Of a stretch of 64,000 nt of DNA, positions 52,362 to 61,133 are shown piece by piece. The stretch lies in assembly GCF_000332275.1 (NCBI RefSeq), contig NZ_CM001776.1:1659268-1723267 (forward strand), written 5' to 3'. The first letter of the stretch is position 1. Each line of letters starts with the position of its first letter. The notes beneath the pieces are model-generated. The model was not told the origin of the DNA and searched no databases. It saw only the letters and a list, made by a program, of their open reading frames with translations. The position numbers and the translations under genes are program-made. This DNA comes from Synechococcus sp. PCC 7336 (GTDB lineage Bacteria; Cyanobacteriota; Cyanobacteriia; Thermostichales; PCC-7336).

Positions 52362-53690
52362 TTAGGCTGACTCGGGCTTGGGCAAGGACGAGGGATGCAG
52401 GATCAGATCGGCGGTAGAACGCTGTTCCACCATTTCCTTCGTAATCGTGCAGCGCTTGATATCTTGACGGGACGGAACTTCGTACATCACATCCAGCATG
52501 AGTTCCTCCACGATCGCCCTCAGCGCCCTCGCCCCCGTCTTGCGCTTGAAGGCTTCGCGGGCGATCGCCGCGATCGCTCCCGGCTCGAATTCCAGCTCCA
52601 CGCTGTCCATACGCAAGTACTTCTGGTACTGCTTGACAATCGCATTTTTCGGCTGCGTCAAAATTGCTTCTAATGCCTTTTCGTGCAGTGGCTCTAGCGT
52701 TGCAACCACCGGAATGCGACCAATAAATTCGGGGATCATGCCGAATTTAACTAAATCTTCAGGCGAAAGCTGTTTGAGGGTATCGCTGGTGCGAGCCTCG
52801 CGGGGTAATGAGGTTTCTCCCTGCTTGATAAAACCCATCGACTTGCGACCGGTGCGCTGCTCGATTACCTTATCGAGACCCACAAAGGCACCGCCGCAGA
52901 CAAACAAAATATTGCTGGTATCGATCTGGATGCAGTCTTGGTAAGGATGCTTGCGTCCCCCCTGAGGCGGAACACTCGCCACCGTTCCCTCCAGCATCTT
53001 CAGTAGTGCCTGCTGCACCCCTTCCCCAGACACATCGCGGGTAATGGAGGGGTTCTCGCTTTTGCGGGCTACCTTGTCAATTTCGTCAATGTAGATAATA
53101 CCGCGCTGGGCCTCTTCCACATCGAGATCGGCCACTTGCAATAGTCGCAGCAAGATATTCTCCACATCTTCGCCAACGTAGCCTGCTTCTGTCAGGGTGG
53201 TGGCATCGGCCACCGCGAAGGGAACATCCAGCATGCGGGCTAACGTTTCTGCCAGCAGAGTTTTGCCCGATCCGGTCGGACCAATCAACAGAATATTGGA
53301 TTTTTGAATTTCAATCCCGTCTTCCTCGATTGACTGAGCTACTTCGGTACTCAGACGTTTGTAGTGGTTGTAGACTGCCACAGACAGCACCTTTTTGGCC
53401 TGCTCTTGACCGATGACATACTGATCGAGATAGTCGCGAATGTCTTTTGGTTTGGGCAGTTCGGCAAGAGAAGGCAGTTCTCTCGGAGGCCGCCGTTCTG
53501 CTTCCTTGCGGGCTGGGGCTGCTGTAGGCTGAGTGCCGCTGCCGTCGTACAACTCTTCGTCGAGGATCTCGTTGCACAGATCGACGCATTCATCGCAAAT
53601 ATATACGCCAGGACCGGCAATTAACTTCCGAACCTGCTCCTGCGATTTGCCGCAGAAGGAGCACTTGAGATGGGAGTCATATTTTGCCAT
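52362..53690 (-). CDS. clpX: ATP-dependent Clp protease ATP-binding subunit ClpX
   Basis: ClpX unfolds tagged or specific proteins for the ClpP protease. The 442-residue protein has the N-terminal zinc domain ([11 protein letters not shown] and CDECVDLC), then the AAA+ domain with Walker [33 protein letters not shown], and Walker [16 protein letters not shown], followed by [10 protein letters not shown] and the C-terminal [20 protein letters not shown]. The start is the ATG at 53690. It lies 201 bases downstream of tig. Usually a clpP gene stands between these two in cyanobacteria; here there is none, so ClpP must come from another locus. Confidence 0.97.
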   Translation of the reverse strand: MAKYDSHLKCSFCGKSQEQVRKLIAGPGVYICDECVDLCNEILDEELYDGSGTQPTAAPARKEAERRPPRELPSLAELPKPKDIRDYLDQYVIGQEQAKKVLSVAVYNHYKRLSTEVAQSIEEDGIEIQKSNILLIGPTGSGKTLLAETLARMLDVPFAVADATTLTEAGYVGEDVENILLRLLQVADLDVEEAQRGIIYIDEIDKVARKSENPSITRDVSGEGVQQALLKMLEGTVASVPPQGGRKHPYQDCIQIDTSNILFVCGGAFVGLDKVIEQRTGRKSMGFIKQGETSLPREARTSDTLKQLSPEDLVKFGMIPEFIGRIPVVATLEPLHEKALEAILTQPKNAIVKQYQKYLRMDSVELEFEPGAIAAIAREAFKRKTGARALRAIVEELMLDVMYEVPSRQDIKRCTITKEMVEQRSTADLILHPSSLPKPESA

Positions 53691-53891
53691 GAGCCATTTC
53701 TTTTGTGCGAGTTAACAGCGAGAACTTACTCGACAAGCCACAGCTCGAAAGCTCGGGCTTTCACTCTAACATTAGCTTCAATCGCCCGAGGTGGTGGCAG
53801 CCTCCAACAAGACTTTAAACTATTTAGCGTCTACTTCACTCAGACTGCCGAGCTTGCCCAGCCTCGAACGCCATTGCTGCAGTGGTTCAGG

Positions 53892-55346
53892 CTATTTGTC
53901 TCCCTCTGAGTCTGCTGTTGCTGCGCTGGCCTCCACCTCGACGATTGCGTCTGAAGCCGCAGTCTCTTCGACCTCGACGTTAGAGTCAGTATTGACCTCG
54001 GCCTCACTGTCGTCAAGGGTTGGATCCCCGACTGGATTGCCGTCCTCATCCACCCACTCAATCTGGTTTTGTGCCCTCAACCAAGCCAATACTTTCTCGG
54101 TTAGCAACTCCTCTCGGTAATGGTCCCGCACGCGCTGTTCGGAGATCTTTTCATTGCCGCGGTAGGCATTTAGAAAATCTTCAACCTTGACAGCCAATTC
54201 GGTCTCGCCCACTTGGATGTTTTCTTGGCGGACAATCTCAGACAGGGCGAGGGTGCGAAGCAGGCGGGCGATCGCCTCGGGGCGAGTCTGCTGCTGCAGT
54301 TCTGCCATCATCTTGTTGTCGTTCGTGAGGCGCTTGACGTCTAACCCTTGCTGCGCGAGCTGGTTGAGGTTTTGGTCGATTAAGAACTGCACCTCGTGCT
54401 CGATCAGAGTTTCGGGCAGATCGATCTCCGCCCCTTCGAGCACCGCATCCACGAGTGCTTCATCCAACTCGGCTATCGACTCGCGATTGGCTTCTGCGGC
54501 GAACTGTTCTGTTAGATGTTGTTCGAGTGCTTCAACAGTGCCGAACTCGCTAATCTCACTGACAAACTCGTCATCGAGCTCGGGCAGCTCTTTCATTTTG
54601 AGTTCGTGCAGCTCGACCGTAAACGTTGCCTTCTGTCCGGCAACGTCTGGATTGGCATAATCTTCTGGAAACTCGGCTTCTATTTCTCGCTCTTCGTCAA
54701 TCGCCATGCCGACGATGCCAGCGACAAAACCGGGAATGAACTTCGACTCCTCCAGTTCCAGTTGAAAATCTTTGCCTCGAGCCCCTTCAATCTCTTCACC
54801 ATCGAGGGTGCGCCCGACAAAATCGATCGTGGCCACATCTCCCATCTCGGCAGGACGATCTTCGATGGGGATCAGAGTGGCCCGCTGTTGGCGTTGATAG
54901 TCGATGGTCTCCTTAACGCGATCGGGGTTCGGTTCTTGGCGAGTGACTTTAATCTCTAGGCCCGTATACTTGCCCAGGGTAACTTCGGGTTGAACCTCTA
55001 CAGTCCCCGTAAAGGAGAGCTCAGATGTGGGATTGAAGTTGGCGAGCAGATCGTCGATATTTCCTTCGAGCGTGAATTGACCGATCGCCTTGATGTCGCC
55101 TTCTTTCAGCGCTACTTCCACCGAATCGGAGATCAAGCTTTCTAAGACAGTTGCCTTCACTCGCTGGGAACCAACAGACTGAATCACCAACTGACGGGGG
55201 GCCTTCCCTTTGCGAAAGCCTTGTAACTGCACATTCTTGGTAAAGTCGCGCACGGTTTTTTCGTAGGTCTTTTGTACCTGCTCGACATCGAGGGTGATGT
55301 TGAGGTTGACCTGGCTGCCGGGCCGCTTCTCCTGGGTGACTTGCAT
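53892..55346 (-). CDS. tig: Trigger factor, ribosome-associated chaperone
   Basis: Trigger factor binds the ribosomal exit tunnel and folds new proteins. The 484-residue chain has the N-terminal ribosome-binding domain with the signature QGFRKGKAPRQLV, the FKBP-like domain (MGDVATIDFVGRTLDGEEIE, FIPGFVAGIVGM), and the C-terminal arms (IDLPETLIEHEVQFLIDQNL). The final 45 residues form an acidic, low-complexity tail (EVNTDSNVEVEETAASD-like) not needed for folding. The start is the ATG at 55346. It precedes clpX directly, keeping the tig-clpX part of the usual tig-clpP-clpX order. Confidence 0.96.
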   Translation of the reverse strand: MQVTQEKRPGSQVNLNITLDVEQVQKTYEKTVRDFTKNVQLQGFRKGKAPRQLVIQSVGSQRVKATVLESLISDSVEVALKEGDIKAIGQFTLEGNIDDLLANFNPTSELSFTGTVEVQPEVTLGKYTGLEIKVTRQEPNPDRVKETIDYQRQQRATLIPIEDRPAEMGDVATIDFVGRTLDGEEIEGARGKDFQLELEESKFIPGFVAGIVGMAIDEEREIEAEFPEDYANPDVAGQKATFTVELHELKMKELPELDDEFVSEISEFGTVEALEQHLTEQFAAEANRESIAELDEALVDAVLEGAEIDLPETLIEHEVQFLIDQNLNQLAQQGLDVKRLTNDNKMMAELQQQTRPEAIARLLRTLALSEIVRQENIQVGETELAVKVEDFLNAYRGNEKISEQRVRDHYREELLTEKVLAWLRAQNQIEWVDEDGNPVGDPTLDDSEAEVNTDSNVEVEETAASDAIVEVEASAATADSEGDK

Positions 55347-55534
55347 GAAACAGTTACGAGTAATAGTGCGACTAATTATCGTAGCGTACTTACCGCTCGC
55401 CGAGTGGCACGAAATATGTTTTTCCGACTATTTTTGCCGTGCTGCTCGTCCGGCAGAGCCTCAACCGTTCAGCTTGTTTCGAAGTCCGCTAGCCGTTATG
55501 GTGGCTGAATCTTTTCTAGTGGTGACTCCAAGTC

Positions 55535-56335
55535 ATGGCTGTTTCTCTAGGCCGAGCTTCTGTCTTATCGGTCTTAATTCCTGCTTATAACGAGCGGGAT
55601 TCGATTGCACAGGTGCTGGTAACGGTGGCGGCTGCCCTGCCAGACGTCTCTAAAGAAATCGTCGTTGTCGATGACGGTTCGACCGACGGTACGCGCGAAT
55701 GGCTCGATCGCAACATTGCTAAGAGCGCTGGCTACTGGCAAGAGCTCACTTTAGAAGCTGACGGCACCCTCGGCAGGATTGCGGCCGATCGCCACAGCCA
55801 AGGAGCGGTTTCCTTTCAAGTGATTTTTCACGATCGCAATCGAGGTAAAGGGGCTGCCCTACAAACGGCAATGAAGGCATCCACCGGAGACGCGATCGTG
55901 GTGCAAGATGCCGATCTGGAATACGACCCCGCCGATTGGGAGCGAATGTATCGCCTCATTTGCGTTCGTCAAGTGGCTGATGTGGTGTACGGATCTCGCT
56001 TCTACGGATACGCCCATCGCTCTCTTTATTTCCATCACTATTGTGCCAACCAGCTCATTTCTCTCCTCTTCAACCTGCTATACAACCAGACCTTGAGCGA
56101 TGTAGAGGTTTGCTACAAAATGTTTACGCGAGAGGTGCTCGAGAGCTTGAAGATTACTCAGAATGACTTTGGCTTCGAGATTCAGATTAGTGCCCAAATT
56201 GCCCGCCAGCGGAAATGGCGCATCTATGAATTAGGGATTCACTATTACGGTCGTACCTATAGTGAAGGCAAGAAAATTAACTGGAAAGATGGCGTCAAAG
56301 CGCTGTGGTACCTGTTCTGGTTCCGCTTTATCTAG
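55535..56335 (+). CDS. Glycosyltransferase family 2, dolichyl-phosphate mannose synthase-like
   Basis: A 266-residue cytoplasmic GT2 enzyme. The N-terminus LSVLIPAYNERDSIAQVLVT and EIVVVDDGSTDGTREWLD, then NRGKGAALQTAM and VVQDADLEYDPADW give the nucleotide-sugar site with the DxD motif; YGSRFYG and the C-terminal FGFEIQISAQIARQRKWRIY complete the DPM1/polyprenyl-phosphate sugar transferase pattern. It likely places a sugar on polyprenyl phosphate for later use on the outer face. No membrane span is obvious. It converges with the GT39 gene, overlapping it by eight bases at the stops, and the GT39 product could be the enzyme that uses the lipid-linked sugar. Confidence 0.88.
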   Translation: MAVSLGRASVLSVLIPAYNERDSIAQVLVTVAAALPDVSKEIVVVDDGSTDGTREWLDRNIAKSAGYWQELTLEADGTLGRIAADRHSQGAVSFQVIFHDRNRGKGAALQTAMKASTGDAIVVQDADLEYDPADWERMYRLICVRQVADVVYGSRFYGYAHRSLYFHHYCANQLISLLFNLLYNQTLSDVEVCYKMFTREVLESLKITQNDFGFEIQISAQIARQRKWRIYELGIHYYGRTYSEGKKINWKDGVKALWYLFWFRFI

Positions 56336-57875
56336 CAGGCGAGCTAAAGTCATACAGGCAAGCCAGGACATCGGGTTGTGCAAACGCATCTCGTCGGCTG
56401 CCGAAGCGATCGAGCTCGGCCAGTAGGGCCGCTTGAGTGGCTTCTGATTTGCGGGCGATTAAAAACCAAACTCGATCGCGATCGCGGAATTGAGCGATGT
56501 CCTGGCGGTAACGATCTCCCAGCTCGCCCGCAAGCTCGTCGGCATTAGGGGCATTGACTCGCCCCAAGCTGTAGTCTGCGGGGGATAGGCCCAATTGCCG
56601 AGCGTAGTAGAGGAAAGGGCGGTGGGCGCGGGGGAAAATGTGGATCGTATCTACAGGCTGGCGGCGGGCTTGGATGTAGTGAACTGCGGGACGGAGGTGG
56701 TCGAAATGGTACAAGCTTGGGTTCAGCAGTCTTTGGCCGGAATAGAGCAGAGGGGGCAGGACGAGCATAATAGAGACGATCGCTCCGAATAATCCAATCG
56801 CCTTTGCCTTGCGAGATCGGGCCTGGAGCTGACTTAAGAGGGCTGCAGCGCCTTCGGCGATCGCAATTAAGGCAAATGGGGCTAGGAATAACACCAGACG
56901 TCCGTGGAAGGGGTATTGATGTAGGTAAGCAGCCGTTAAGGTGACGAGTAGCGGCGCAATCAAAACTGCCAATTTCCATTTGTCTTGGCGATAGAGGGCG
57001 ATACAACCGCAGACAAAGGCAAAGATGGCAACGCCGTCGGTGAAATTAAGAAAGCCGAGGGGCCGGTAAAAGAATTGGCCGAGGGTATCAAACCCCCAAA
57101 CCCAGTCGAAGGGAGAGTCGGGATAGGAAAAAGCCCACCAATTGGATAGGGACTGACTGCTTGTGGCAGGGATGATGAAAAAGCGATATAGGGAGATAAA
57201 GCTGACGCTCCAAGTGAGGTACATCGGCCAGCGGTTGAGCAGAATCGCCTTCAACTTTCGGGGGCGCGCGAGGAAACCGACAATCTCAATACCTGCCAGG
57301 ACGAAAACAATCGGAAATGAGAGCCAAATAGAGACTGCGCCAAGCAGGCCGTAGGTCAGAATTTGGCGCTTGGGGAGGGGGCGATCGCGATGGGGGACCA
57401 GGAGTAAAAACAACAGCAGAGCCAGGGCCATATCCGTGCTGTAGGGTTTAGTTTCTGCTGCATAGAAGACGAGATATTTGAGGGAAGCGAAGAGGGCGAT
57501 CGCAATTGGCACGGCCAAGCTGGTGGCATAGCGGCGAGCGAGTTTGTAGAACAACAATAGGGCGGCGAGGCCAGAGAGGAGCGGAAAGAATCTCAAGGCA
57601 TATTCGTGATTGCCGAAGAGTTGAATGGCTAGTTTTTCGATCCAGAGGAACAGAGGGGGGGCGGATTGATCGTATTCCAGTCGGGTGAGGAGGTCTGGGT
57701 AGGAGCGATCGACGATGCTGATGGCGAGGCTGGCTTCGTCGAGCCAGAGAGAGCGATTGCTGAAGTAATGGGCCAGCCGGGTGGCGACGCCGAAGAGTAG
57801 CAAAAGCAGGAGAAGAGTTCGATATTGGAGCGGGGGGAGGGCTGCTTTGCTTGTGTCGGGTTGCATCTGAATCAT
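56328..57875 (-). CDS. Glycosyltransferase family 39-like membrane protein
   Basis: A 515-residue membrane protein starting at the ATG at 57875 (MIQMQPDTSKAALPPLQ); a longer frame to 58088 overlaps the divergent methyltransferase promoter and looks non-coding. The catalytic segment LAHYFSNRSLWLDEASLAISI contains the conserved Asp-Glu pair of PMT/ArnT-like enzymes, followed by about ten spans (such as LLLLLLLFGVATRL, FFPLLSGLAALLLFYKLARR, VLFLAPFALIAIAEGAA). It probably transfers a sugar from a polyprenyl-phosphate carrier to a lipid, glycan or protein on the outer face. The GT2 gene beside it may supply that carrier. Stops of the two genes overlap by eight bases. Confidence 0.87.
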   Translation of the reverse strand: MIQMQPDTSKAALPPLQYRTLLLLLLLFGVATRLAHYFSNRSLWLDEASLAISIVDRSYPDLLTRLEYDQSAPPLFLWIEKLAIQLFGNHEYALRFFPLLSGLAALLLFYKLARRYATSLAVPIAIALFASLKYLVFYAAETKPYSTDMALALLLFLLLVPHRDRPLPKRQILTYGLLGAVSIWLSFPIVFVLAGIEIVGFLARPRKLKAILLNRWPMYLTWSVSFISLYRFFIIPATSSQSLSNWWAFSYPDSPFDWVWGFDTLGQFFYRPLGFLNFTDGVAIFAFVCGCIALYRQDKWKLAVLIAPLLVTLTAAYLHQYPFHGRLVLFLAPFALIAIAEGAAALLSQLQARSRKAKAIGLFGAIVSIMLVLPPLLYSGQRLLNPSLYHFDHLRPAVHYIQARRQPVDTIHIFPRAHRPFLYYARQLGLSPADYSLGRVNAPNADELAGELGDRYRQDIAQFRDRDRVWFLIARKSEATQAALLAELDRFGSRRDAFAQPDVLACLYDFSSPAR

Positions 57876-58021
57876 TGGGTTTGTCGATATTGAGAGCTGG
57901 AGTTTTGTAGAGGAGAAGCTGAGCAAGCTAGAGTCCTTGGTCTTCAAGCATTTTAGACATATCCTAAAAACTATGATTTTCAAGCCAGCTGCGACTTCGC
58001 GGTGTACTGAGGAAGGGATCG

Positions 58022-58735
58022 ATGACAATCTTGTCCAGCAAAATGCCCCAATATTTTGGCAAGGATCTAGAAGCCATGTCCTTTGCAAGGAACTATCATA
58101 AATGGATTATGGCTGAATTCCATTCCTATCTCGGAGGTTCTGTAGCTGAAGTTGGCGCAGGAATAGGAAATTTTTCAAAACTAGTCTTAGAGGCTAATAT
58201 AAAGAACCTAAAAGCTTTCGAGCCATCTCAGAATATGTACCCGTTATTGAAAGAAACCCTCAGCCAAGATCGGGGAGCTGAGGCGATTAACGGTTTCTTT
58301 GGCAGGGCAGATCCAGGAGAAAGCTTTGATTCAATTTTATATGTCAATGTTCTCGAACATATAGAAGATGATGCCTCTGAGCTTGCCAACGCGCACAAAG
58401 CACTCAACATGAATGGGCACCTACTCATCTTTGTGCCAGCACTACCATGGCTCTACAGCGAACTGGACAAACAGGTCGGTCACTTTCGTCGATATTTAAA
58501 GCAGGATCTCGTATCTCGCGCGCAACAGGCAGGATTTACGATTGTAAAGGCACGATATTTCGATCTAGTCGGCATCATTCCCTGGTACTTCAACTTTGTG
58601 TTACTCAAGAACTCGATCGACGGCAATAGTATATCTCTTTACGATAGGCTAGTGGTTCCGCCCATGCGTTTTATTGAAGGGCTCGTGGCACCACCGCTGG
58701 GCAAGAATGTGTTGTTGGTGGCCAAAAAAGCTTAA
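58022..58735 (+). CDS. Class I SAM-dependent methyltransferase
   Basis: A 237-residue methyltransferase: the SAM-binding motif VAEVGAGIGNFSKLVLE, an acidic end of strand two (LKAFEPSQNMYPLLKE), the post-I segment FDSILYVNVLEHIEDD and the C-terminal LIFVPALPWLYSELDKQVGH. The start is the ATG at 58022. It is divergent from the GT39 gene, sharing a promoter region of about 145 bases. It has no HIP1 site and A/T-rich codons, suggesting it joined the cluster by transfer. Members of this branch often act on sugar or lipid substrates near glycosyltransferases, but the substrate is unknown. Confidence 0.9.
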   Translation: MTILSSKMPQYFGKDLEAMSFARNYHKWIMAEFHSYLGGSVAEVGAGIGNFSKLVLEANIKNLKAFEPSQNMYPLLKETLSQDRGAEAINGFFGRADPGESFDSILYVNVLEHIEDDASELANAHKALNMNGHLLIFVPALPWLYSELDKQVGHFRRYLKQDLVSRAQQAGFTIVKARYFDLVGIIPWYFNFVLLKNSIDGNSISLYDRLVVPPMRFIEGLVAPPLGKNVLLVAKKA

Positions 58736-59038
58736 CCGTGCGCTTAACCCAAAGCGATCGCACCGATCCCGTGGGTCTAAGCCCACAATTGACCTGCGGG
58801 ATCGCTGCGAAGCTCAACCCAGCCACTAGGCCGCCAGAGGTTGACAGCATACCGAAGAAGTTACCGTATTGCTGTCGGAATATTGCAGAATGTAACGCAA
58901 TGTTTTTTTAGATTTCAAATCTGTCTCTATCTTCGTTACAAAGTTGCGAAGGTGAGATAAGTTCGATTAATTTTAGGTACCGTCTGCAGATTTGCTGCCG
59001 GTTGACAACGGTAAACGGAAGTTCCGGTACAAAAAACT
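58736..59038. other. Non-coding stretch after the methyltransferase gene
   Basis: No gene is supported. A HIP1 site lies near 58755. Two A/T-rich runs occur at 58900-58925 and 58945-58975 and may include the promoter of the two-span membrane protein. No RNA family is recognised. Confidence 0.4.
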
Positions 59039-59359
59039 ATGGATTCACTCAAAACCTATCGTTTGCGCTGCACTTTGACATTTGGCGATATTTACGGACA
59101 GATTATTGCTTGGCTGATTGTGATTTTTGCGAGTTTAGCGGCTGCCATGGCGTCAATGGCTGGCAGCAGTCAGCCGCTTTATGCGTTGGCGACTGTCGCA
59201 CTGGTGCTAGTGGTGACGCTACCCTTTTTGCTGTTTGCCTTTGTGACAACCTTGTTCAACCACATCGAGGCGATGCCCGTCGAGAGTACCGAGGCAAGTT
59301 CTACCCAATCCCGACAATCTAGAGCCTCTGGTTCGATGAGTGCAGGTGCTCTCGGTTGA
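59039..59359 (+). CDS. Small two-span membrane protein
   Basis: A 106-residue protein with two hydrophobic segments, about residues 21-40 (IIAWLIVIFASLAAAM) and 47-68 (LYALATVALVLVVTLPFLLF), short polar N-terminus with TYRLRCTLTFGDIYGQ, and a hydrophilic, Ser/Ala-rich C-terminus (STEASSTQSRQSRASGSMS). The N-terminal segment is typical of a conserved cyanobacterial protein family of unknown function that I remember only vaguely. The ATG at 59039 follows a long A/T-rich stretch. A strong terminator follows at 59413, so it is probably a separate transcript. Confidence 0.65.
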   Translation: MDSLKTYRLRCTLTFGDIYGQIIAWLIVIFASLAAAMASMAGSSQPLYALATVALVLVVTLPFLLFAFVTTLFNHIEAMPVESTEASSTQSRQSRASGSMSAGALG

Positions 59360-59412
59360 GTTGGGTGCTCTGACACGATCGCTTCGAGCCCACCATCGAA
59401 GCGAAGCTTCTG

Positions 59413-59437
59413 TCCCCACCGAACGGTGGGGATTTTT
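59413..59437 (+). terminator. Rho-independent terminator
   Basis: TCCCCACCG and CGGTGGGGA pair around AA and are followed by TTTTT. It ends the two-span membrane protein transcript 54 bases after the stop codon. Confidence 0.92.
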
Positions 59438-59496
59438 CGATTCACGCGCAATAAAACAGAGGACGCTGGAAGGCGTTCCCGTTCGTTCGATACAGG

Positions 59497-59853
59497 CTAG
59501 GCGTGCTGCAGGTGAGATTGCATCAGCAGTTCGCAGCGGTAGAGCAGATCCTCGCGGTTGTGAAAGTTACTGAGTCGCTCTATCTCTTGGCCGTCATACC
59601 GCAGTAATAGCAATGTTGGCAAGGTGCGAATGTTGTACTGGCGAGCAATATCCCACTGTGTGTCCACGTCAATCGAGGCGATCGCGATCGTCTCGGGCCA
59701 TTCCTGCGAGAGGCGATTGAGTACGGGCTGGACCCAATGGCAGAGGTGGCACCACGAAGCGCCAAAGTTTAAGAGAGTATAAGGCTTAAAAATTAAAGGG
59801 TCTGAGGTCAAAGAAGCATATTGTTGAAATTGCAACGTCCCAAATCTCCACAA
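59497..59853 (-). CDS. Thioredoxin-like protein with WCHLC active site
   Basis: A 118-residue thioredoxin fold protein: LLNFGASWCHLCHWVQPVLN places a WCHLC pair where classical thioredoxin has WCGPC, and the cis-Pro strand is TLPTLLLLRYDGQE. The changed residues between the cysteines should raise or alter the redox potential compared with thioredoxin. It is cytoplasmic (no signal peptide) and close in size to thioredoxin. The start is a TTG at 59853; a nearby downstream TTG could replace it. Partner proteins are unknown. Confidence 0.88.
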   Translation of the reverse strand: MWRFGTLQFQQYASLTSDPLIFKPYTLLNFGASWCHLCHWVQPVLNRLSQEWPETIAIASIDVDTQWDIARQYNIRTLPTLLLLRYDGQEIERLSNFHNREDLLYRCELLMQSHLQHA

Positions 59854-60081
59854 TAAAGATTGGTTTCGGGATCATCGTACCAGGGAGAACTGCTTCTCAT
59901 GTAGTTCCTCCGATAACAAATCCTGTAAAGATTCAGAACAATTCTGAGAATGCGAACTGAGCCCAAAGCTAATGGTCGTATGGCGGCAGCGGGGATCGCT
60001 GGGGATCGGGGATCGCTAGATTCAAGCTCAATCAGACGAATCGGAGCGTATAACTGGGCTTGCAGCCCTATCGCCCAATGC

Positions 60082-60294
60082 TTAGGTCTCGCCCCAGCTT
60101 TCCCACTGCTGTTGAGCGGACTGGTTCTCTACCGTTTGATAGTGTTCGTCCGTTTCTTGTCGATGAGTCATATTACCGAGTTTGCCTTCGATCTCCGCCG
60201 TCAGCTCCGTACATTGCTTGCCTCGAACTCCCTTAACGGTTTCGACAACGCGCCCGTCGGGATAAATGGTAAATTCCAGCGTTTCTGTTGCCAT
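60082..60294 (-). CDS. DUF2997 family small protein
   Basis: A 70-residue protein starting at the ATG at 60294 (MATETLEFTIYPDGRVVETV). The pattern LEFTIYPDGRVVETVKGVRG, followed by CTELTAEIEGKLG, is the DUF2997 signature of short cyanobacterial proteins. The C-terminus is polar. Some members are co-encoded with ycf35/DUF1257 proteins, but no such partner is adjacent here. Function unknown. A tandem 18-bp repeat lies directly upstream (60302-60337). It is followed upstream on the same strand by the PAP/fibrillin gene. Confidence 0.85.
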   Translation of the reverse strand: MATETLEFTIYPDGRVVETVKGVRGKQCTELTAEIEGKLGNMTHRQETDEHYQTVENQSAQQQWESWGET

Positions 60295-60301
60295 GATGCA
60301 G

Positions 60302-60337
60302 ATCCTAGTCGACGCTCTCATCCTAGTCGACGCTCTC
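60302..60337. repeat. 18-bp tandem repeat upstream of the DUF2997 gene
   Basis: ATCCTAGTCGACGCTCTC is present twice in a row (60302-60319 and 60320-60337). It lies between the PAP/fibrillin stop and the DUF2997 start and may alter expression of the latter. Confidence 0.9.
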
Positions 60338-60345
60338 AGATTAGC

Positions 60346-60978
60346 TTAAGTCTCGGGGGGCTTTCGATCTAACACAAACAGATTGCCTTGATTGCCGCGT
60401 CCGATGCGCAGATTGCGATCGAGGTAGGTAATGTCGAGCCAGCCTCGCTGTTCGCGACGTTCTGGAAAGGTGACTTTCACGGCTGGGATCTGTTGGGGGC
60501 GGTGTTGCATTAAGGCCAGAAAGGAGTCTAGGTCGTAGTTCATCACCGCTTGCGAACCCACCATCGCCTGCAAAAATTTGACGGACACTCGGCGATCGGA
60601 GACGACCTGGAAGGTGGCCCGCACGGCAACGATCCCGCCCAGTCCGGGCAGGCCATTAATTTCGCCGACATTACACAATAATTGCCGCTTGGCCCAAATG
60701 CATTGGTAGATGCCTCTCGATTTAAACCCCGGTAGGGTTTTGCCCAGTCGCAGTAATTCGGAGCTGGTGGTATAGAGGGTTCGCCAGTTGCCACTTAACA
60801 GCTCGGCGGCGGCGGTGGGGGCGGCAGTGGGGTTGAAGGCTTCGAGTGCTGCAACGAGTCGATCGATTTCTGCTGAGGGTTCTGGCAGCCCGCTGGGGGC
60901 TGGAGCGGCGGCGATCGCCTCCAGCAAGGCAGATTTTGCCGCTGCTCGGTCGGGGCTAGAGTCTTCGGGATGGGGCAT
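60346..60978 (-). CDS. PAP/fibrillin family protein
   Basis: A 210-residue lipid-associated protein of the plastid lipid-associated protein/fibrillin family, which in cyanobacteria and chloroplasts supports thylakoid lipids and photoprotection. Segments are SALLEAIAAA at the N-terminus, LLSGNWRTLYTTSSELLRLG, RGIYQCIWAKRQLLCNVGEIN, and FPERREQRGWLDITYLDRNLRIGRGNQGN near the C-terminus (the last part quoted as DITYLDRNLRIGRGNQGN), which carries the conserved fibrillin end. It is soluble or peripheral. The start is the ATG at 60978. Its operon partner is perhaps DUF2997 52 bases downstream. Other cyanobacterial copies exist; this one's specific role is unknown. Confidence 0.88.
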   Translation of the reverse strand: MPHPEDSSPDRAAAKSALLEAIAAAPAPSGLPEPSAEIDRLVAALEAFNPTAAPTAAAELLSGNWRTLYTTSSELLRLGKTLPGFKSRGIYQCIWAKRQLLCNVGEINGLPGLGGIVAVRATFQVVSDRRVSVKFLQAMVGSQAVMNYDLDSFLALMQHRPQQIPAVKVTFPERREQRGWLDITYLDRNLRIGRGNQGNLFVLDRKPPET

Positions 60979-61133
60979 GGTCTTCTCGGGGATCGCAATC
61001 TGAGCTAACCGTTCCGTCCGATCCTAACGCCATCCGCTCGCTACTCCACAGCAGGGTTGCTGCTGAGGGAGTGGGGTTTGCTAAGCTCGGACTGGCTAAT
61101 TTCTGCGCATGAAATTCGGAGTCATAACGTCTT

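Noticed and set aside
57876-58088. Long N-terminus of the GT39 frame
   Set aside because: It overlaps the divergent methyltransferase start and has no signal or family similarity. The ATG at 57875 fits.
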